Positions 32,076 through 41,087 of a stretch of DNA of 64,000 bases are shown here, in pieces (the first letter of the stretch is position 1; the number at the start of each line of letters is the position of its first letter). Position numbers and translations under genes: made by a program. The stretch covers positions 1 to 64,000 of the forward strand of contig PXAT01000161.1 of assembly GCA_003565775.1 (NCBI GenBank), in the 5' to 3' direction. The notes under the pieces are model-generated. The model was given only the letters and a program-made list of their open reading frames with translations, searched no databases and was not told where the DNA came from. This DNA comes from Ectothiorhodospiraceae bacterium. GTDB lineage: Bacteria; Pseudomonadota; Gammaproteobacteria; Nitrococcales; Aquisalimonadaceae.

Positions 32076-33430
32076 GCGCCCTGTTCGACTCCCTGCTCGT
32101 GCCGCTCGGGCTCCTGCTGGCCCTGCTGGGCGGCGCACTGCTGGGTGCGGTCATGATGCACCAGCGCCGGCAGACGCGAATCGCCGCACTGGAACGTGAA
32201 ATCGCCGGTCTGGAAGGTCGCCTGATGGCGGAAGAACGAATCGCAGAGGAACGTCAGGCCGCCTTTGCCGACGCCCGCGATCAGCTTGCGGAACGCTTCT
32301 CCGCCCTGTCGGGCGAGGCCCTGCGCAAGAACAACGAACAGTTCCTGCAACTGGCGCGAGAACGACTGCAACAGCAGCAGGCTCAGGCGACCGCCGACCT
32401 CAGCCAGCGCGAAAAGGCCGTGGAGGCCCTGGTCAAGCCGATCGGCGAGGCGCTGAAACGTACCGAGGAACAGATTCGTCTGGTCGAGCGCGACCGCCAG
32501 AAGGCCTACGGCAACCTGGATCGCCACCTCACCAGCATGGCCCAGAATCAGGCCGCATTGCAGAGCGAGACACGCAACCTGGTCAAGGCACTGCGGCGCC
32601 CGGAAGTGCGTGGCCGCTGGGGCGAAATGACCTTGCGCCGCCTCGCCGAACTGGCAGGTATGGTCGAGCACTGTGATTTCGAGGAACAGACAAGCCTGCG
32701 CAGCGAGGGCAATCTGCAGCGGCCGGACATGATCGTGCGCATGCCCAACGGCCGTCAGGTGGTGATCGATGCCAAGACTCCGCTGGATGCCTACCTGGAA
32801 GCCGTCGAGGCGCCTGACGACGCCAGCCGCGACCTCGCCCTGGACCGGCATGCACGCAAGGTTCGCGAACGGGTCCGGGAGCTTGCCGGCAAGGCCTACT
32901 GGCAGCAGTTCGCCAATTCACCGGATTTCGTGGTCCTGTTCATCCCCGGCGAGCAGTTCCTGGCCGCGGCCCAGGACCGCGACCGTCGCCTGATGGAGGA
33001 CGCGCTGGCCGACCGGGTGGTGATTGCCACGCCGACCACCCTGGTGGCTCTGCTGCGCGCGGTCGCCTTCGGCTGGCAGCAGGATCTGGTCGCGGAAAGC
33101 GCCGAGAAGATCCGCGAACTGGGAGAAACGCTGTACAACCGGGTGGTCACGTTCACCGGCCATCTGGACAAACTGGGTCGCGGCCTCAACAGCAGCGTCG
33201 ATCATTTCAACAAGGCGGTTGGCTCGCTGGAGCGTCAGGTCATTCCGGGCGCGCGGAAATTCACCGAACTGGGCCTGCGACCGAAAAAGGAACTGAATTC
33301 AGTCGATCCGGTGGAACGCAGCGCCCGGCGCAGCAGCGCCGATGGCGAAACCGGCCCGACCCTGACCGAGGCACCGGACCCGACCGACGACGTTAACCAC
33401 AACAAGAAACCCGCGCCCCATGACGAGTGA
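32072..33430 (+). CDS. rmuC: DNA recombination protein RmuC
   Basis: 452 aa. An N-terminal membrane helix (LLVPLGLLLALLGGALLGAVM), a long coiled coil (about 35-165), then the RmuC nuclease-fold domain with RGRWGEMTLRRLAELAGM, VVIDAKTPLDAYLEA and VIATPTTLVALLRAVAFGWQQ. RmuC limits inversions at short repeats and is predicted to be a nuclease. It overlaps the HAD gene by 4 bp. The tail after residue 400 is low-complexity and hydrophilic. Confidence 0.92.
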   Translation: MSALFDSLLVPLGLLLALLGGALLGAVMMHQRRQTRIAALEREIAGLEGRLMAEERIAEERQAAFADARDQLAERFSALSGEALRKNNEQFLQLARERLQQQQAQATADLSQREKAVEALVKPIGEALKRTEEQIRLVERDRQKAYGNLDRHLTSMAQNQAALQSETRNLVKALRRPEVRGRWGEMTLRRLAELAGMVEHCDFEEQTSLRSEGNLQRPDMIVRMPNGRQVVIDAKTPLDAYLEAVEAPDDASRDLALDRHARKVRERVRELAGKAYWQQFANSPDFVVLFIPGEQFLAAAQDRDRRLMEDALADRVVIATPTTLVALLRAVAFGWQQDLVAESAEKIRELGETLYNRVVTFTGHLDKLGRGLNSSVDHFNKAVGSLERQVIPGARKFTELGLRPKKELNSVDPVERSARRSSADGETGPTLTEAPDPTDDVNHNKKPAPHDE

Positions 33431-34247
33431 GTTACCGGACAACTACCGCGAGCGCCTCGCAGCGCCCGGGTCCGCGTTATATTACGCCCTGCGGTTCGCG
33501 CCGCCGGTGCAGCGAGCGCCACTGCTTGTGGTACATGCGCTCTGCGACGAAATCCTCGGCGTGCCCTGGACCGTCTCGGAAGCGGGCGTGGCGCAGGTCA
33601 AGCTGGAGTGGTGGCGCAGCGAAATCGATCGCATGTTTCGCGGCGAGGGACGCCATCCGCTGGCACAGCCCATGGCAGGGCTGATCACGCCGTACAACCT
33701 GCCGCGCCAGCCGTTCGAGACGCTGATCGACGGCGCCCTGATGGATGTGCAGTACGGCAGCTATCCGGATGGCGGCGGTCTCGCCACCTATCTGCATCAT
33801 ACCGGTATCCCACTGGCCGAGCTCGAACTGCACATCTGCCGGCCAGGCGACGCGCCGCTCGCGACCGCCGCCCACCACGCCGGCATGGGTCTGCGCCTGA
33901 CCACGCTGTTACGGGATCTCCGCCCGGCGCTGGAGCAGGGTCGCTGCTACCTGCCGGAATCGGACCTTGCCGCGATCGGCCTGTCCGCAGACAATCTGCG
34001 CCACCATGCGGACCATGCCGGCCTGGCGGGCGTCCTGGACTCCCAGGTCGAACAGGCGGAAAGCCTGCTTCGGCAGGCTGAAGAAGCCTTGCCGACACCG
34101 GCCCCCGACACCCGCTTCCTGCGCATCCGGCTACGGCTGGCCCGGGCCCTGCTGCAGGAGATGCGCAAGGCCGGGCTGCCGATGCTCGAACAGGGACTGG
34201 CCCTGACCCCGCTACGCAGGCTCTGGCTTGCCTGGCGCACGCGCTGA
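33420..34247 (+). CDS. Squalene/phytoene synthase-fold protein with degenerate aspartate motifs
   Basis: 275 aa, start overlapping rmuC by 11 bp. The fold is indicated by YYALRFAPPVQR, KLEWWRSEIDRM, LGLRLTTLLRDL-type helix and QGRCYLPESD. True synthases use two DxxxD clusters; here the first is Asp43-Glu-Ile-Leu-Gly and the second is Asp166-Leu-Arg-Pro-Ala, each lacking the second Asp. This resembles the NDUFAF6-type branch, which assembles respiratory complex I in mitochondria rather than making terpenes. No terpene, hopanoid or carotenoid gene is adjacent. Function unknown. Confidence 0.7.
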   Translation: MTSELPDNYRERLAAPGSALYYALRFAPPVQRAPLLVVHALCDEILGVPWTVSEAGVAQVKLEWWRSEIDRMFRGEGRHPLAQPMAGLITPYNLPRQPFETLIDGALMDVQYGSYPDGGGLATYLHHTGIPLAELELHICRPGDAPLATAAHHAGMGLRLTTLLRDLRPALEQGRCYLPESDLAAIGLSADNLRHHADHAGLAGVLDSQVEQAESLLRQAEEALPTPAPDTRFLRIRLRLARALLQEMRKAGLPMLEQGLALTPLRRLWLAWRTR

Positions 34248-34262
34248 CCACTAGAGAGACTC

Positions 34263-35036
34263 ATGAGCGAACCGTTGCAGATCCCGCAGGACTTCGAGGC
34301 CGGACCGGACACGCTTGCCGGTCGCGTCATTCTGATTACCGGCGCGGCCGGCGGTGTCGGCAGCGCCGTCGCCAGAGCCTGCGCCAGAGCCGGTGCGCGA
34401 CTGATTCTTCTGGACAAGGCGCTGAAGAAACTCGAGGCCCTGTATGACGAGCTGGTGGCGCAGGGTGCCGACGAGCCCTTCCTGCATGCCATGGACCTGG
34501 AGGGCGTCGGACCGGCCGAGTTCCTGGAACTCGCGACTGCGCTGGATCAGCAGTACGGCCAACTGGACGGCCTCGTGCATTGCGCCGCCATGCTCGGCGA
34601 GTTGTCACCGCTGGAACAGTACAATGCGGAGTTGTGGGCACGGACCCTGCACGTCAACCTGAATGCGCCCTTTCTGCTGAACCAGGTGTGCCTGCCCTTG
34701 TTACGGCGCTCCGACGACGCCCGCATCATCCATACGTCCGACCGCAGCGGGCGCCAGGGCCTCGCGTACTGGGGGGCCTTCGGCGTGGCCCAGGGCGGGG
34801 GCGAGATCATGATGCAGACGCTGGCGGCAGAAGTCGCCCGCGGCCAGCGCATCCGCGTCACCAGTCTCGACCCGGGCCCGGTCAACACACCGATGCGGCA
34901 GCGGGCCTATCCGGCGGAACGGCCTGACAAACTGATCAACGCCGATGATGCCGCCAGGGACTACCTGTACCTGCTGTCGGAACGGGGGCGGCAGTGGCAC
35001 GGCAAGATGCTGACCGGCACGAACGCGGGATCCTGA
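34263..35036 (+). CDS. yciK: YciK-like short-chain dehydrogenase/reductase lacking the catalytic Tyr-Lys pair
   Basis: 257 aa Rossmann protein. Cofactor motif TGAAGGVGSAVA, CAAMLGEL (NNAG-like), and GRQGLAYWGAFGVAQ, which aligns with the YciK segment GRQGRANWGAYAASK: the active-site Tyr is Phe173 and the Lys is Gln177. The nucleotides (TTC and CAG) are clear. The loss should abolish normal SDR chemistry. The position after ubiG and the HAD gene (with rmuC and the synthase-like gene inserted) matches the Pseudomonas yciK locus. Possibly a structural or regulatory pseudoenzyme. Confidence 0.82.
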   Translation: MSEPLQIPQDFEAGPDTLAGRVILITGAAGGVGSAVARACARAGARLILLDKALKKLEALYDELVAQGADEPFLHAMDLEGVGPAEFLELATALDQQYGQLDGLVHCAAMLGELSPLEQYNAELWARTLHVNLNAPFLLNQVCLPLLRRSDDARIIHTSDRSGRQGLAYWGAFGVAQGGGEIMMQTLAAEVARGQRIRVTSLDPGPVNTPMRQRAYPAERPDKLINADDAARDYLYLLSERGRQWHGKMLTGTNAGS

Positions 35037-35063
35037 CGCGGTGAAAAAAGTGTCAGGCAATCG

Positions 35064-35091
35064 GCGACAGTTTGTCATGCCGTCATATACT
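35064..35091 (+). promoter_or_regulatory. Possible sigma-70 promoter for the Ycf46-N-like gene
   Basis: GCGACA (35064-35069), 16-bp spacer, TATACT (35086-35091), about 50 bp upstream of the ATG at 35142. The -10 is strong, the -35 weak. Confidence 0.35.
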
Positions 35092-35141
35092 GGCGTAGTA
35101 AGATGGCACATCAATGATTGCTCTGCAGCGAGGCACGAGTC

Positions 35142-35600
35142 ATGAGTGGCGCATTCAACCTTAGTCGGATCATTGACTCCGACTTCCGTATTGCCGCACT
35201 GGAAACACCATCACCGGACGCCATTCTGGACGTGTTCAAGCGTCTGACCCTGTCGACCGGACGGGCGATCTATGGCTGGTCACCGGAAAACGGGCTTTAC
35301 CGTCTCGGCACCGAGCGCATCTTCATCCCGCACACGCGCAGCGTCAGCGACGCGATCCGGTACGTGGCTGCAAGCCGGCATTACGGCATCTACGTGCTCA
35401 AGGACATGGCGGAGGCATTGGCCAACCCGAGCATTCAGCGCGGGCTGGAACGTCTGCTGCAGCGGGATGACAGCATCCGACGCCTGCTGATCATGATGGA
35501 CGAGAAGATCACCATTCCCGAGCGCCTTACCGGTCAGGTCGTGCGCATCCGGCATCAGGTGCCCGCTGCCAGCACGCATCCGGCTGCCAAGGCCGGCTGA
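35142..35600 (+). CDS. Free-standing Ycf46 N-terminal-domain-like protein
   Basis: 152 aa from ATG 35142 (GAGG 8 bp upstream; the ORF-track TTG start is less likely). The sequence FRIAALETPSPDAILDVF, GRAIYGWSPENGLYRLG, HYGIYVLKDMAEALANP and LLIMMDEKITIPERL follows the pattern of the region before the AAA+ module in Ycf46-type ATPases, but no Walker A or B follows; the gene ends. No signal peptide or membrane helix. Family recognition is from memory of the pattern, so moderate. Function unknown. Confidence 0.6.
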   Translation: MSGAFNLSRIIDSDFRIAALETPSPDAILDVFKRLTLSTGRAIYGWSPENGLYRLGTERIFIPHTRSVSDAIRYVAASRHYGIYVLKDMAEALANPSIQRGLERLLQRDDSIRRLLIMMDEKITIPERLTGQVVRIRHQVPAASTHPAAKAG

Positions 35601-35638
35601 CAGCGAGTCCGGACTGCAACGAACGGGCACCGCGCCGT

Positions 35639-36289
35639 TCAGAACGAACCGGCACCAGGGCAATCAGCCGCCAGCGGGCAGACCTCGCAACGCGGTCTGG
35701 GACGGCATACGGCGTTACCGAGCGCGACGATCTGGGCGTGATAGTCCTGAAACAGGTCCAGCTCGCACGGCAGTTCTGCCGCAAACCAGGTCGCAAGTTG
35801 CTGATAGGGCTCATTCCCGGACACCATGCCCAGGCGGCTGAAGATGCGCCGGGTATAGGCATCGATGACGAATACCGGCCGATTGAGGGCGTACAGCAGT
35901 ATGCTGTCGGCGGTCTCCTCGCCGACCCCTTTCACCGCCAGCAACCGGCGCCGCAGGGCATCGGTTTCGATAGCCTGCCAGCAGTCCAGCCCGCCGTCCG
36001 CATGCAGCACATCCAGCAGGGCCCGCAGCCGTCGCGCCTTGACGTTGTAATAGCCCGAGGAGCGGATCAGTGGTGCCAGCTTCTCCGCCGGCAGGGCCTG
36101 CAAGGCGTCGAGGTTCAGGACCTGCTCCTCCCGCAGACGGGCAATCGCCTTTTCCACATTGGTCCAGGCCGTGTTCTGGGTCAGCACCGCCCCCACCAGG
36201 ACCTCGAAGGGCTGCTCTGCCGGCCACCAGCGCCGGTGGCCGAAATGGTTGCGCAGGCGCGCATAGATGACCGCGGGTGACGGGCGCAT
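35639..36289 (-). CDS. Endonuclease III-like DNA glycosylase with Fe-S cluster (Lys-less, MagIII-type)
   Basis: 216 aa HhH-GPD protein. Helix-hairpin-helix VKGVGEETADSILLYA; catalytic Asp143 in VFVIDAYTRRIF; C-terminal cluster Cys195-x5-Cys201-x2-Cys204-x5-Cys210. The Lys of bifunctional Nth (GVGRKTA) is Glu125 here (GVGEETA), so it should be a monofunctional base glycosylase, possibly for alkylated purines as in MagIII. 10 bp downstream of rluB on the same strand. Confidence 0.82.
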   Translation of the reverse strand: MRPSPAVIYARLRNHFGHRRWWPAEQPFEVLVGAVLTQNTAWTNVEKAIARLREEQVLNLDALQALPAEKLAPLIRSSGYYNVKARRLRALLDVLHADGGLDCWQAIETDALRRRLLAVKGVGEETADSILLYALNRPVFVIDAYTRRIFSRLGMVSGNEPYQQLATWFAAELPCELDLFQDYHAQIVALGNAVCRPRPRCEVCPLAADCPGAGSF

Positions 36290-36299
36290 GAGCCCGGAT

Positions 36300-37115
36300 C
36301 TAGCGACGCCGATGGGACGGCTTTTTCCGACGCCCCGCCGACGGTGCCGCAGCCCTGCCCGGCTTCGGCACTGCTGAAGCCAGGCCCACCGCGGCCGCCA
36401 GTTCGCGCACCGCCGGCTCGTTCAGGAACCGCCACTTGCCACGCGGCAGATCACGGGGCAGACGGACCGGGCCGTAACGCACGCGCATCAGCCGGCTGAC
36501 CTGGACGCCCTGGGACTCCCACAGGCGCCGGACCTCCCGCTTGCGCCCCTCCCGCAGCACCACATGGAACCACTGGTTGCCACCCTCGCCGCCACGCGGC
36601 TCGATACTGTCGAACGAGCCCAGCCCGTCCTCGAGGTCCACGCCCTGCTGCAACTGCCGGATCATCGAATCCGTGACCTCGCCGAATACCCGGACCGCAT
36701 ACTCTCGCTCCTGGGCATGGGAGGGGTGCATCAGGCGATTGGCGAGTTCGCCGTCGTTGGTAAAGAGCAGCAGGCCGATGGTGTTGAGATCCAGCCGGCC
36801 GATGCCGATCCAGCGGCCGGAGCCGAGCTTGGGGAGCGCGGCGAACACCGTCGGACGCCCTTCCGGATCATCCCGGGTGCACACCTCGCCCACCGGCTTG
36901 TGGTACATGAGCACCTTGCGCTCGTCCTGTCGGAGCTTCTCGCGCGGCACCAGGCGTCCGTTGCAGCGAATGCGCTCGCTACCGGTGACCCGATCGCCCA
37001 GCTTGGCCGGCTCGCCGTTGACCTGCACGCGGCCGTCGGCGATCAGGGCCTCGATCTCGCGTCGCGAGCCGTAACCGGCCCGTGCCAGCACTTTCTGAAG
37101 TTTTTCGTCATCCAT
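36300..37115 (-). CDS. rluB: 23S rRNA pseudouridine synthase (RluB family)
   Basis: Isomerises U2605 of 23S rRNA by family. 271 aa from ATG 37115, overlapping scpB by 8 bp. N-terminal S4 RNA-binding domain ([22 protein letters not shown]), catalytic block [19 protein letters not shown] with Asp, and [17 protein letters not shown] basic Arg/Lys-rich tail ([11 protein letters not shown]) extends the C-terminus, as in other RluB. The scpA-scpB-rluB order is the common one. Confidence 0.93.
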   Translation of the reverse strand: MDDEKLQKVLARAGYGSRREIEALIADGRVQVNGEPAKLGDRVTGSERIRCNGRLVPREKLRQDERKVLMYHKPVGEVCTRDDPEGRPTVFAALPKLGSGRWIGIGRLDLNTIGLLLFTNDGELANRLMHPSHAQEREYAVRVFGEVTDSMIRQLQQGVDLEDGLGSFDSIEPRGGEGGNQWFHVVLREGRKREVRRLWESQGVQVSRLMRVRYGPVRLPRDLPRGKWRFLNEPAVRELAAAVGLASAVPKPGRAAAPSAGRRKKPSHRRR

Positions 37116-37728
37116 CGGTCGAGTCCCGTGCTGAGGGTGCCGGACCGGCACCACCGGCCGGATCGGGGAAGCCCAGATCCAGTTCCGGATGCAATTCGTT
37201 GAGATCACGCAGCTCGCCCAGGGACGGCAACTGATCCAGGCTTTTCAGGTTGAAATGGTCGAGAAAGGACCGCGTGGTGCCGAACATGGCCGGGCGACCG
37301 GGGACATCCCGATGACCCACGACACGGACCCAGCCACGATCCTGCAGGGTACGCATGATTGTCGTGCTGATGCTGACCCCGCGAACCTCCTCGATCTCGC
37401 CACGGGTGACCGGCTGACGATAGGCAATCACCGCCAGGGTCTCGAGCAGCGCCCGCGAGTAACGGATCGGCTTTTCCTCCCACAGGCGCGACAGCCAGGG
37501 CGCCATCTCGGCGGCCACCTGAATGCGCCAGCCGCTGGCCACCTCGACCACCTCCAGTCCCCGCCCGGCATAGTCCTGCTGCAGATCCAGCAGGGCCCCG
37601 CGCAGTCTTGCCTTTTCGGGGCGGTCCGTATCCGGAAACAGCGCCTGCATGTGTTCCAGCGACAGGGCGTCACCGGCGGCCAGCAGCGCCGCTTCGAGGA
37701 TATGCTTGAGAGCGGGGGTCTGATGCAT
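37108..37728 (-). CDS. scpB: Segregation and condensation protein B
   Basis: Winged-helix kleisin partner of the SMC-ScpAB condensin. 206 aa. [51 protein letters not shown] and [18 protein letters not shown] are diagnostic. It sits 23 bp after scpA. The smc gene is 8 kb away in the same window. Confidence 0.95.
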   Translation of the reverse strand: MHQTPALKHILEAALLAAGDALSLEHMQALFPDTDRPEKARLRGALLDLQQDYAGRGLEVVEVASGWRIQVAAEMAPWLSRLWEEKPIRYSRALLETLAVIAYRQPVTRGEIEEVRGVSISTTIMRTLQDRGWVRVVGHRDVPGRPAMFGTTRSFLDHFNLKSLDQLPSLGELRDLNELHPELDLGFPDPAGGAGPAPSARDSTDG

Positions 37729-37751
37729 GGTCTCTCGTGCTCGCCGGTCGT

Positions 37752-38582
37752 TCAGGCCCGTGCGCGGACGTAAATCGGTGCGAACGGCTCGGCCTGGACC
37801 AGTTCCACCAGCGCTTCGCGAATCAGTTCGAGAATCGCCAGAAATCCCACGACGACGCCGCGCCGGCCCTCGTCGGCACGCAACAGCGAGGCGAAAGCCG
37901 TGAAGCGCTCGCTGTCCAGCTGTTGCAGCGTCCAGGTCATTCGCTCACGCACCGACAGCACCTCGCGCTGCACATGATGGTGACTGAACATCTCGGCCCG
38001 TGCCATGACATCGGCCAGCGCCATCAGCAAATCATCCAGGCTCACGGCCGGTGGCGGTGCCGCATGCCGGATCTCCGGCAGAGAGGCCGACGCCGGGTAC
38101 ACGTCGCGTCCGACCCGCGGCAGGCTGTCCAGATCTTCCGACGCGGTCTTGAAACGCTCGTATTCCTGCAGGCGGCGCACCAGTTCAGCGCGCGGGTCCT
38201 CCTCCTCGGCCTCGGCCTGCGGCGGTCGGGGCAGCAGCATGCGTGATTTGATTTCGGCCAGCACCGCTGCCATCACCAGATACTCTGCAGCCAGTTCCAG
38301 ACGCAGTTCCTTCATCAACTCGACGTAGGTCATGTACTGCCGGGTGATCGCCGCGATCGGAATATCCAGCACATCCAGATTCTGCCGGCGAATCAGATAC
38401 AGCAGCAGATCCAGCGGACCCTCGAAGGTCTCGAGAAACACCTCCAGCGCATCGGGCGGGATATACAGGTCGCGCGGCAGTTCGCGCAACGATTCGTTGC
38501 CGACCCGGACGCCCGCGACCGTTGTCGGCTCGTCGGTCACCGGTGCGTCGTCGGCGACCGCCCTGTCGCCCTCGGCGCTCAA
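37752..38582 (-). CDS. scpA: Segregation and condensation protein A (kleisin)
   Basis: Bridges SMC heads. 276 aa. FEGPLDLLLYLIRRQNLDVLDIPI is the kleisin N-terminal signature; the C-terminal winged helix is GFLAILELIREALVELVQ. The frame begins at TTG 38582, overlapping the trpS stop (TTGA); no ribosome binding site is evident, and the first 30 residues are weakly conserved, so the true start may be downstream. Confidence 0.93.
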   Translation of the reverse strand: MSAEGDRAVADDAPVTDEPTTVAGVRVGNESLRELPRDLYIPPDALEVFLETFEGPLDLLLYLIRRQNLDVLDIPIAAITRQYMTYVELMKELRLELAAEYLVMAAVLAEIKSRMLLPRPPQAEAEEEDPRAELVRRLQEYERFKTASEDLDSLPRVGRDVYPASASLPEIRHAAPPPAVSLDDLLMALADVMARAEMFSHHHVQREVLSVRERMTWTLQQLDSERFTAFASLLRADEGRRGVVVGFLAILELIREALVELVQAEPFAPIYVRARA

Positions 38583-39796
38583 CGGTAATCCAGCCCCATC
38601 ACGCGGCGCACCTCCTCCATCGTATCTCGCGCGACATCGCGTGCCGCCTCGACACCTTCATCGACGATCGCGCGCACGGCGTCCCGATCCCGCTCCAGTT
38701 CACGACCGCGCTTGCGGATGGGTGCCAGTTCTTCCTGCACCGCCTCGATCACCGGCTTCTTGCAGTCCAGACAACCGATACCCGCCGAGCGACAGCCCTG
38801 CTGCACCCACTCCTTCGTGCTGTCGTCCGAGTAAACCTGATGGAAGGCCCACACCGGACACTTCTCGGGCTCGCCCGGGTCGGTGCGCCGCACACGAGCG
38901 GGATCGGTGGGCATGGTGCGGATCTTCCGATCGACTTCGTCCGGCTCGTCACGCAGCGCAATGGTGTTGCCGTAGGACTTCGACATCTTCTGCCCGTCCA
39001 GCCCGGGCATCTTCGAAGCCGGCGTCAACATGGCCTGCGGCTCGGGCAGGATCACCACGCCGCTACCGTCGAGAAAGCCGTACAGGCGCTCGCGGTCGGC
39101 CAGGGTGATGTTCTGCTGTCCCTGAACCAGCGCCCTCGCCACCTCAAGGGCTTCCTGGTCACCATGCTCCTGATACTTGCGCCGCAGGTCCTGATAGAGC
39201 TTGTTGTTCTTCTTGCCCATGCGCCGGGAGGCATCCATCGCCTTCTGCTCGAAGCCCGGCTCCTGACCGAACATGTGGTTGAAGCGCCGGGCCACCTCCC
39301 GGGTGATCTCGACGTGCGCCACCTGATCCTCGCCCACCGGCACGCCCTGAGCCCGGTAAATCAGGATATCCGCCGACTGCAGCAGCGGGTAACCGAGGAA
39401 GCCGTAAGTGGCCAGATCCTTCTCGCGCAACTTGTCCTGCTGATCCTTGTAAGTGGGTACCCGCTCCAGCCAGCCCAGCGGCGTGATCATGGACAGCAAC
39501 AGATGCAACTCGGCGTGCTCCGGCACGCGTGACTGAATGAACACGCGAGCGAGACTCGGGTTGATGCCGCAGGCAAGCCAGTCGGTCAGCATTTCCCAGA
39601 CGCTGTCGGCGATGACCTCACGCTCGTCATAGTGCGTGGTCAGTGCATGCCAGTCGGCCACGAAGAAGAAGCATTCGTGCTCCTGCTGCAGTCGCAGCCA
39701 GTTCTTCAGCACGCCATGGTAATGGCCGAGGTGCAATTTGCCGGTCGGGCGCATGCCTGACAGCACCCGATTATGCGATGTCCCTAGCGAACTCAA
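38579..39796 (-). CDS. trpS: Tryptophan--tRNA ligase
   Basis: Class I aminoacyl-tRNA synthetase. The best start is TTG at 39796 (405 aa, SSLGTSHNRVLSGMRPTGKL), 6 bp after AAGGAG; the ORF-track ATG at 39859 has no ribosome binding site and adds 21 unconserved residues. HIGH-like motif KLHLGHYHG and KMSKSYGN are seen. An insertion between residues about 330-360 carries a CPVWAFHQVYS and GCRSAGIGCLDCKK Cys cluster, found in one TrpS subgroup. It overlaps scpA by 4 bp. Confidence 0.93.
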   Translation of the reverse strand: MSSLGTSHNRVLSGMRPTGKLHLGHYHGVLKNWLRLQQEHECFFFVADWHALTTHYDEREVIADSVWEMLTDWLACGINPSLARVFIQSRVPEHAELHLLLSMITPLGWLERVPTYKDQQDKLREKDLATYGFLGYPLLQSADILIYRAQGVPVGEDQVAHVEITREVARRFNHMFGQEPGFEQKAMDASRRMGKKNNKLYQDLRRKYQEHGDQEALEVARALVQGQQNITLADRERLYGFLDGSGVVILPEPQAMLTPASKMPGLDGQKMSKSYGNTIALRDEPDEVDRKIRTMPTDPARVRRTDPGEPEKCPVWAFHQVYSDDSTKEWVQQGCRSAGIGCLDCKKPVIEAVQEELAPIRKRGRELERDRDAVRAIVDEGVEAARDVARDTMEEVRRVMGLDYR

Positions 39797-39952
39797 GTCC
39801 AACTCCTTGTCGCTGCGGCACCGGGCCGCAAGCTCTGTTTCCGAAAAAACGCGGCGCATGTGAATGCATTGAGCGCGCCCTTAGCAACTGCCCTGTTCAG
39901 CCGGCATCATACCCGAAGGGGAACCGGTGCCCGACCTGTCACATACCGGTGA

Positions 39953-40582
39953 TCAAGCATCCTCACCGAATACGCTGACATCGCCGCAGCCGACGCGCAG
40001 AACCTCGGGCACGTTCTCCGTGAGATCCACCACCGTCGACGGTTCCAGACCGCAGGCGCCCCCGTCGATCACGAGATCCACCTGCTTGCCGATCGCCTCG
40101 ACGATGTCGTCGGCCTCGCTCATCGGTATGTCCTGACCCGGCAGCAACAGACTCGCGGTCATCAGCGGCTCGCCCAGCTCCTCCAGCAACGCGCGGGTAA
40201 TCGCGTGATCCGGTACACGGATGCCGATGGTCTTGCGCTTGGCGTGTTGCAGACGTCTTGGAACTTCCGAGGTGGCGCGCAACACGAAGGTATACGGTCC
40301 CGGCGTGAATGCCTTCAAGAGGCGGTACGCGGTTTTTTCCACCTTGGCGTAGGTGCCGATATCGGACAGGTCGCGACAGGCCAGTGTGAAATTGTGACGC
40401 TTGTCCAGGTTGCGCAGACTGCGAATGCGCTCCAGGGCATCTTTTTCGCCGAGCCCGCAACCCAGCGCGTAGGTGGTGTCGGTGGGGTAAACCACCAGCG
40501 CACCCTGACGAATCATGCGCACCGCCTGACTGATGAGCCGCGGCTGCGGCGTCTCCGGATGAATCGCGAAATACTGGCTCAT
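39953..40582 (-). CDS. yciO: YciO, Sua5/YciO/YrdC family protein
   Basis: 209 aa from ATG 40582 (MSQYFAIHPETPQPRLISQA). VVYPTDTTYALGCGL, RHNFTLACRDLSD, TPGPYTFVLRATSEVPRRL and KRKTIGIRVPDH closely track E. coli YciO. The family includes the tRNA threonylcarbamoyladenosine enzyme TsaC; YciO itself is a distinct paralogue with weaker activity. The ORF track's upstream extension is not part of the gene. Confidence 0.9.
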   Translation of the reverse strand: MSQYFAIHPETPQPRLISQAVRMIRQGALVVYPTDTTYALGCGLGEKDALERIRSLRNLDKRHNFTLACRDLSDIGTYAKVEKTAYRLLKAFTPGPYTFVLRATSEVPRRLQHAKRKTIGIRVPDHAITRALLEELGEPLMTASLLLPGQDIPMSEADDIVEAIGKQVDLVIDGGACGLEPSTVVDLTENVPEVLRVGCGDVSVFGEDA

Positions 40583-40787
40583 GCATTTTCCATCAACGAT
40601 GTGCGCGGCCGCGAGGGTGCCGGCACTGGCGGAGAGCCCGACCGGAGCCCGCTGCCGACATGACGGAGCGGCCCGGACGGGACACGATTGCAACCGCGTG
40701 AGCGGCAATGCGGCGGAAGCCCTGTGATAAGCTCCGCCGCAGCCTGACAAGACGTCGAAGTGTCGCACAGGAGGACGCACAGTCACC

Positions 40788-41087
40788 ATGTACTACGTGA
40801 TCATTTCCGAGGACGTTGCCGACAGCCTGCCATTGCGCAAGGACGCCAGACCGGCGCATCTCAAGCGGCTGGAGCAACTGAAAGACGAGGGCCGTCTGAT
40901 GCTTGCCGGACCGATGCCGGCCATCGACGCGGAGGACCCGGGTAGTGCGGGCTTCGTCGGCAGCGTCGTGATTGCCGAATTCGGCAGCCTGGCCGAAGCG
41001 GAACAGTGGGCCGGCGCGGATCCTTATGTCGACGCCGGTGTCTACTCATCGGTACTCGTGAAACCGTTTCGCAAGGTCTTGCCGTGA
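40788..41087 (+). CDS. yciI: YciI family protein
   Basis: 99 aa. [24 protein letters not shown] carries the conserved D...R...H pattern (Asp-Arg-His) of YciI/YCII-related proteins, a dimeric ferredoxin-like fold of unknown or muconolactone-isomerase-like chemistry; [25 protein letters not shown] follows. AGGAGG is about 12 bp upstream. Divergent from yciO; overlaps the bolA-like gene by 4 bp. Confidence 0.88.
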   Translation: MYYVIISEDVADSLPLRKDARPAHLKRLEQLKDEGRLMLAGPMPAIDAEDPGSAGFVGSVVIAEFGSLAEAEQWAGADPYVDAGVYSSVLVKPFRKVLP

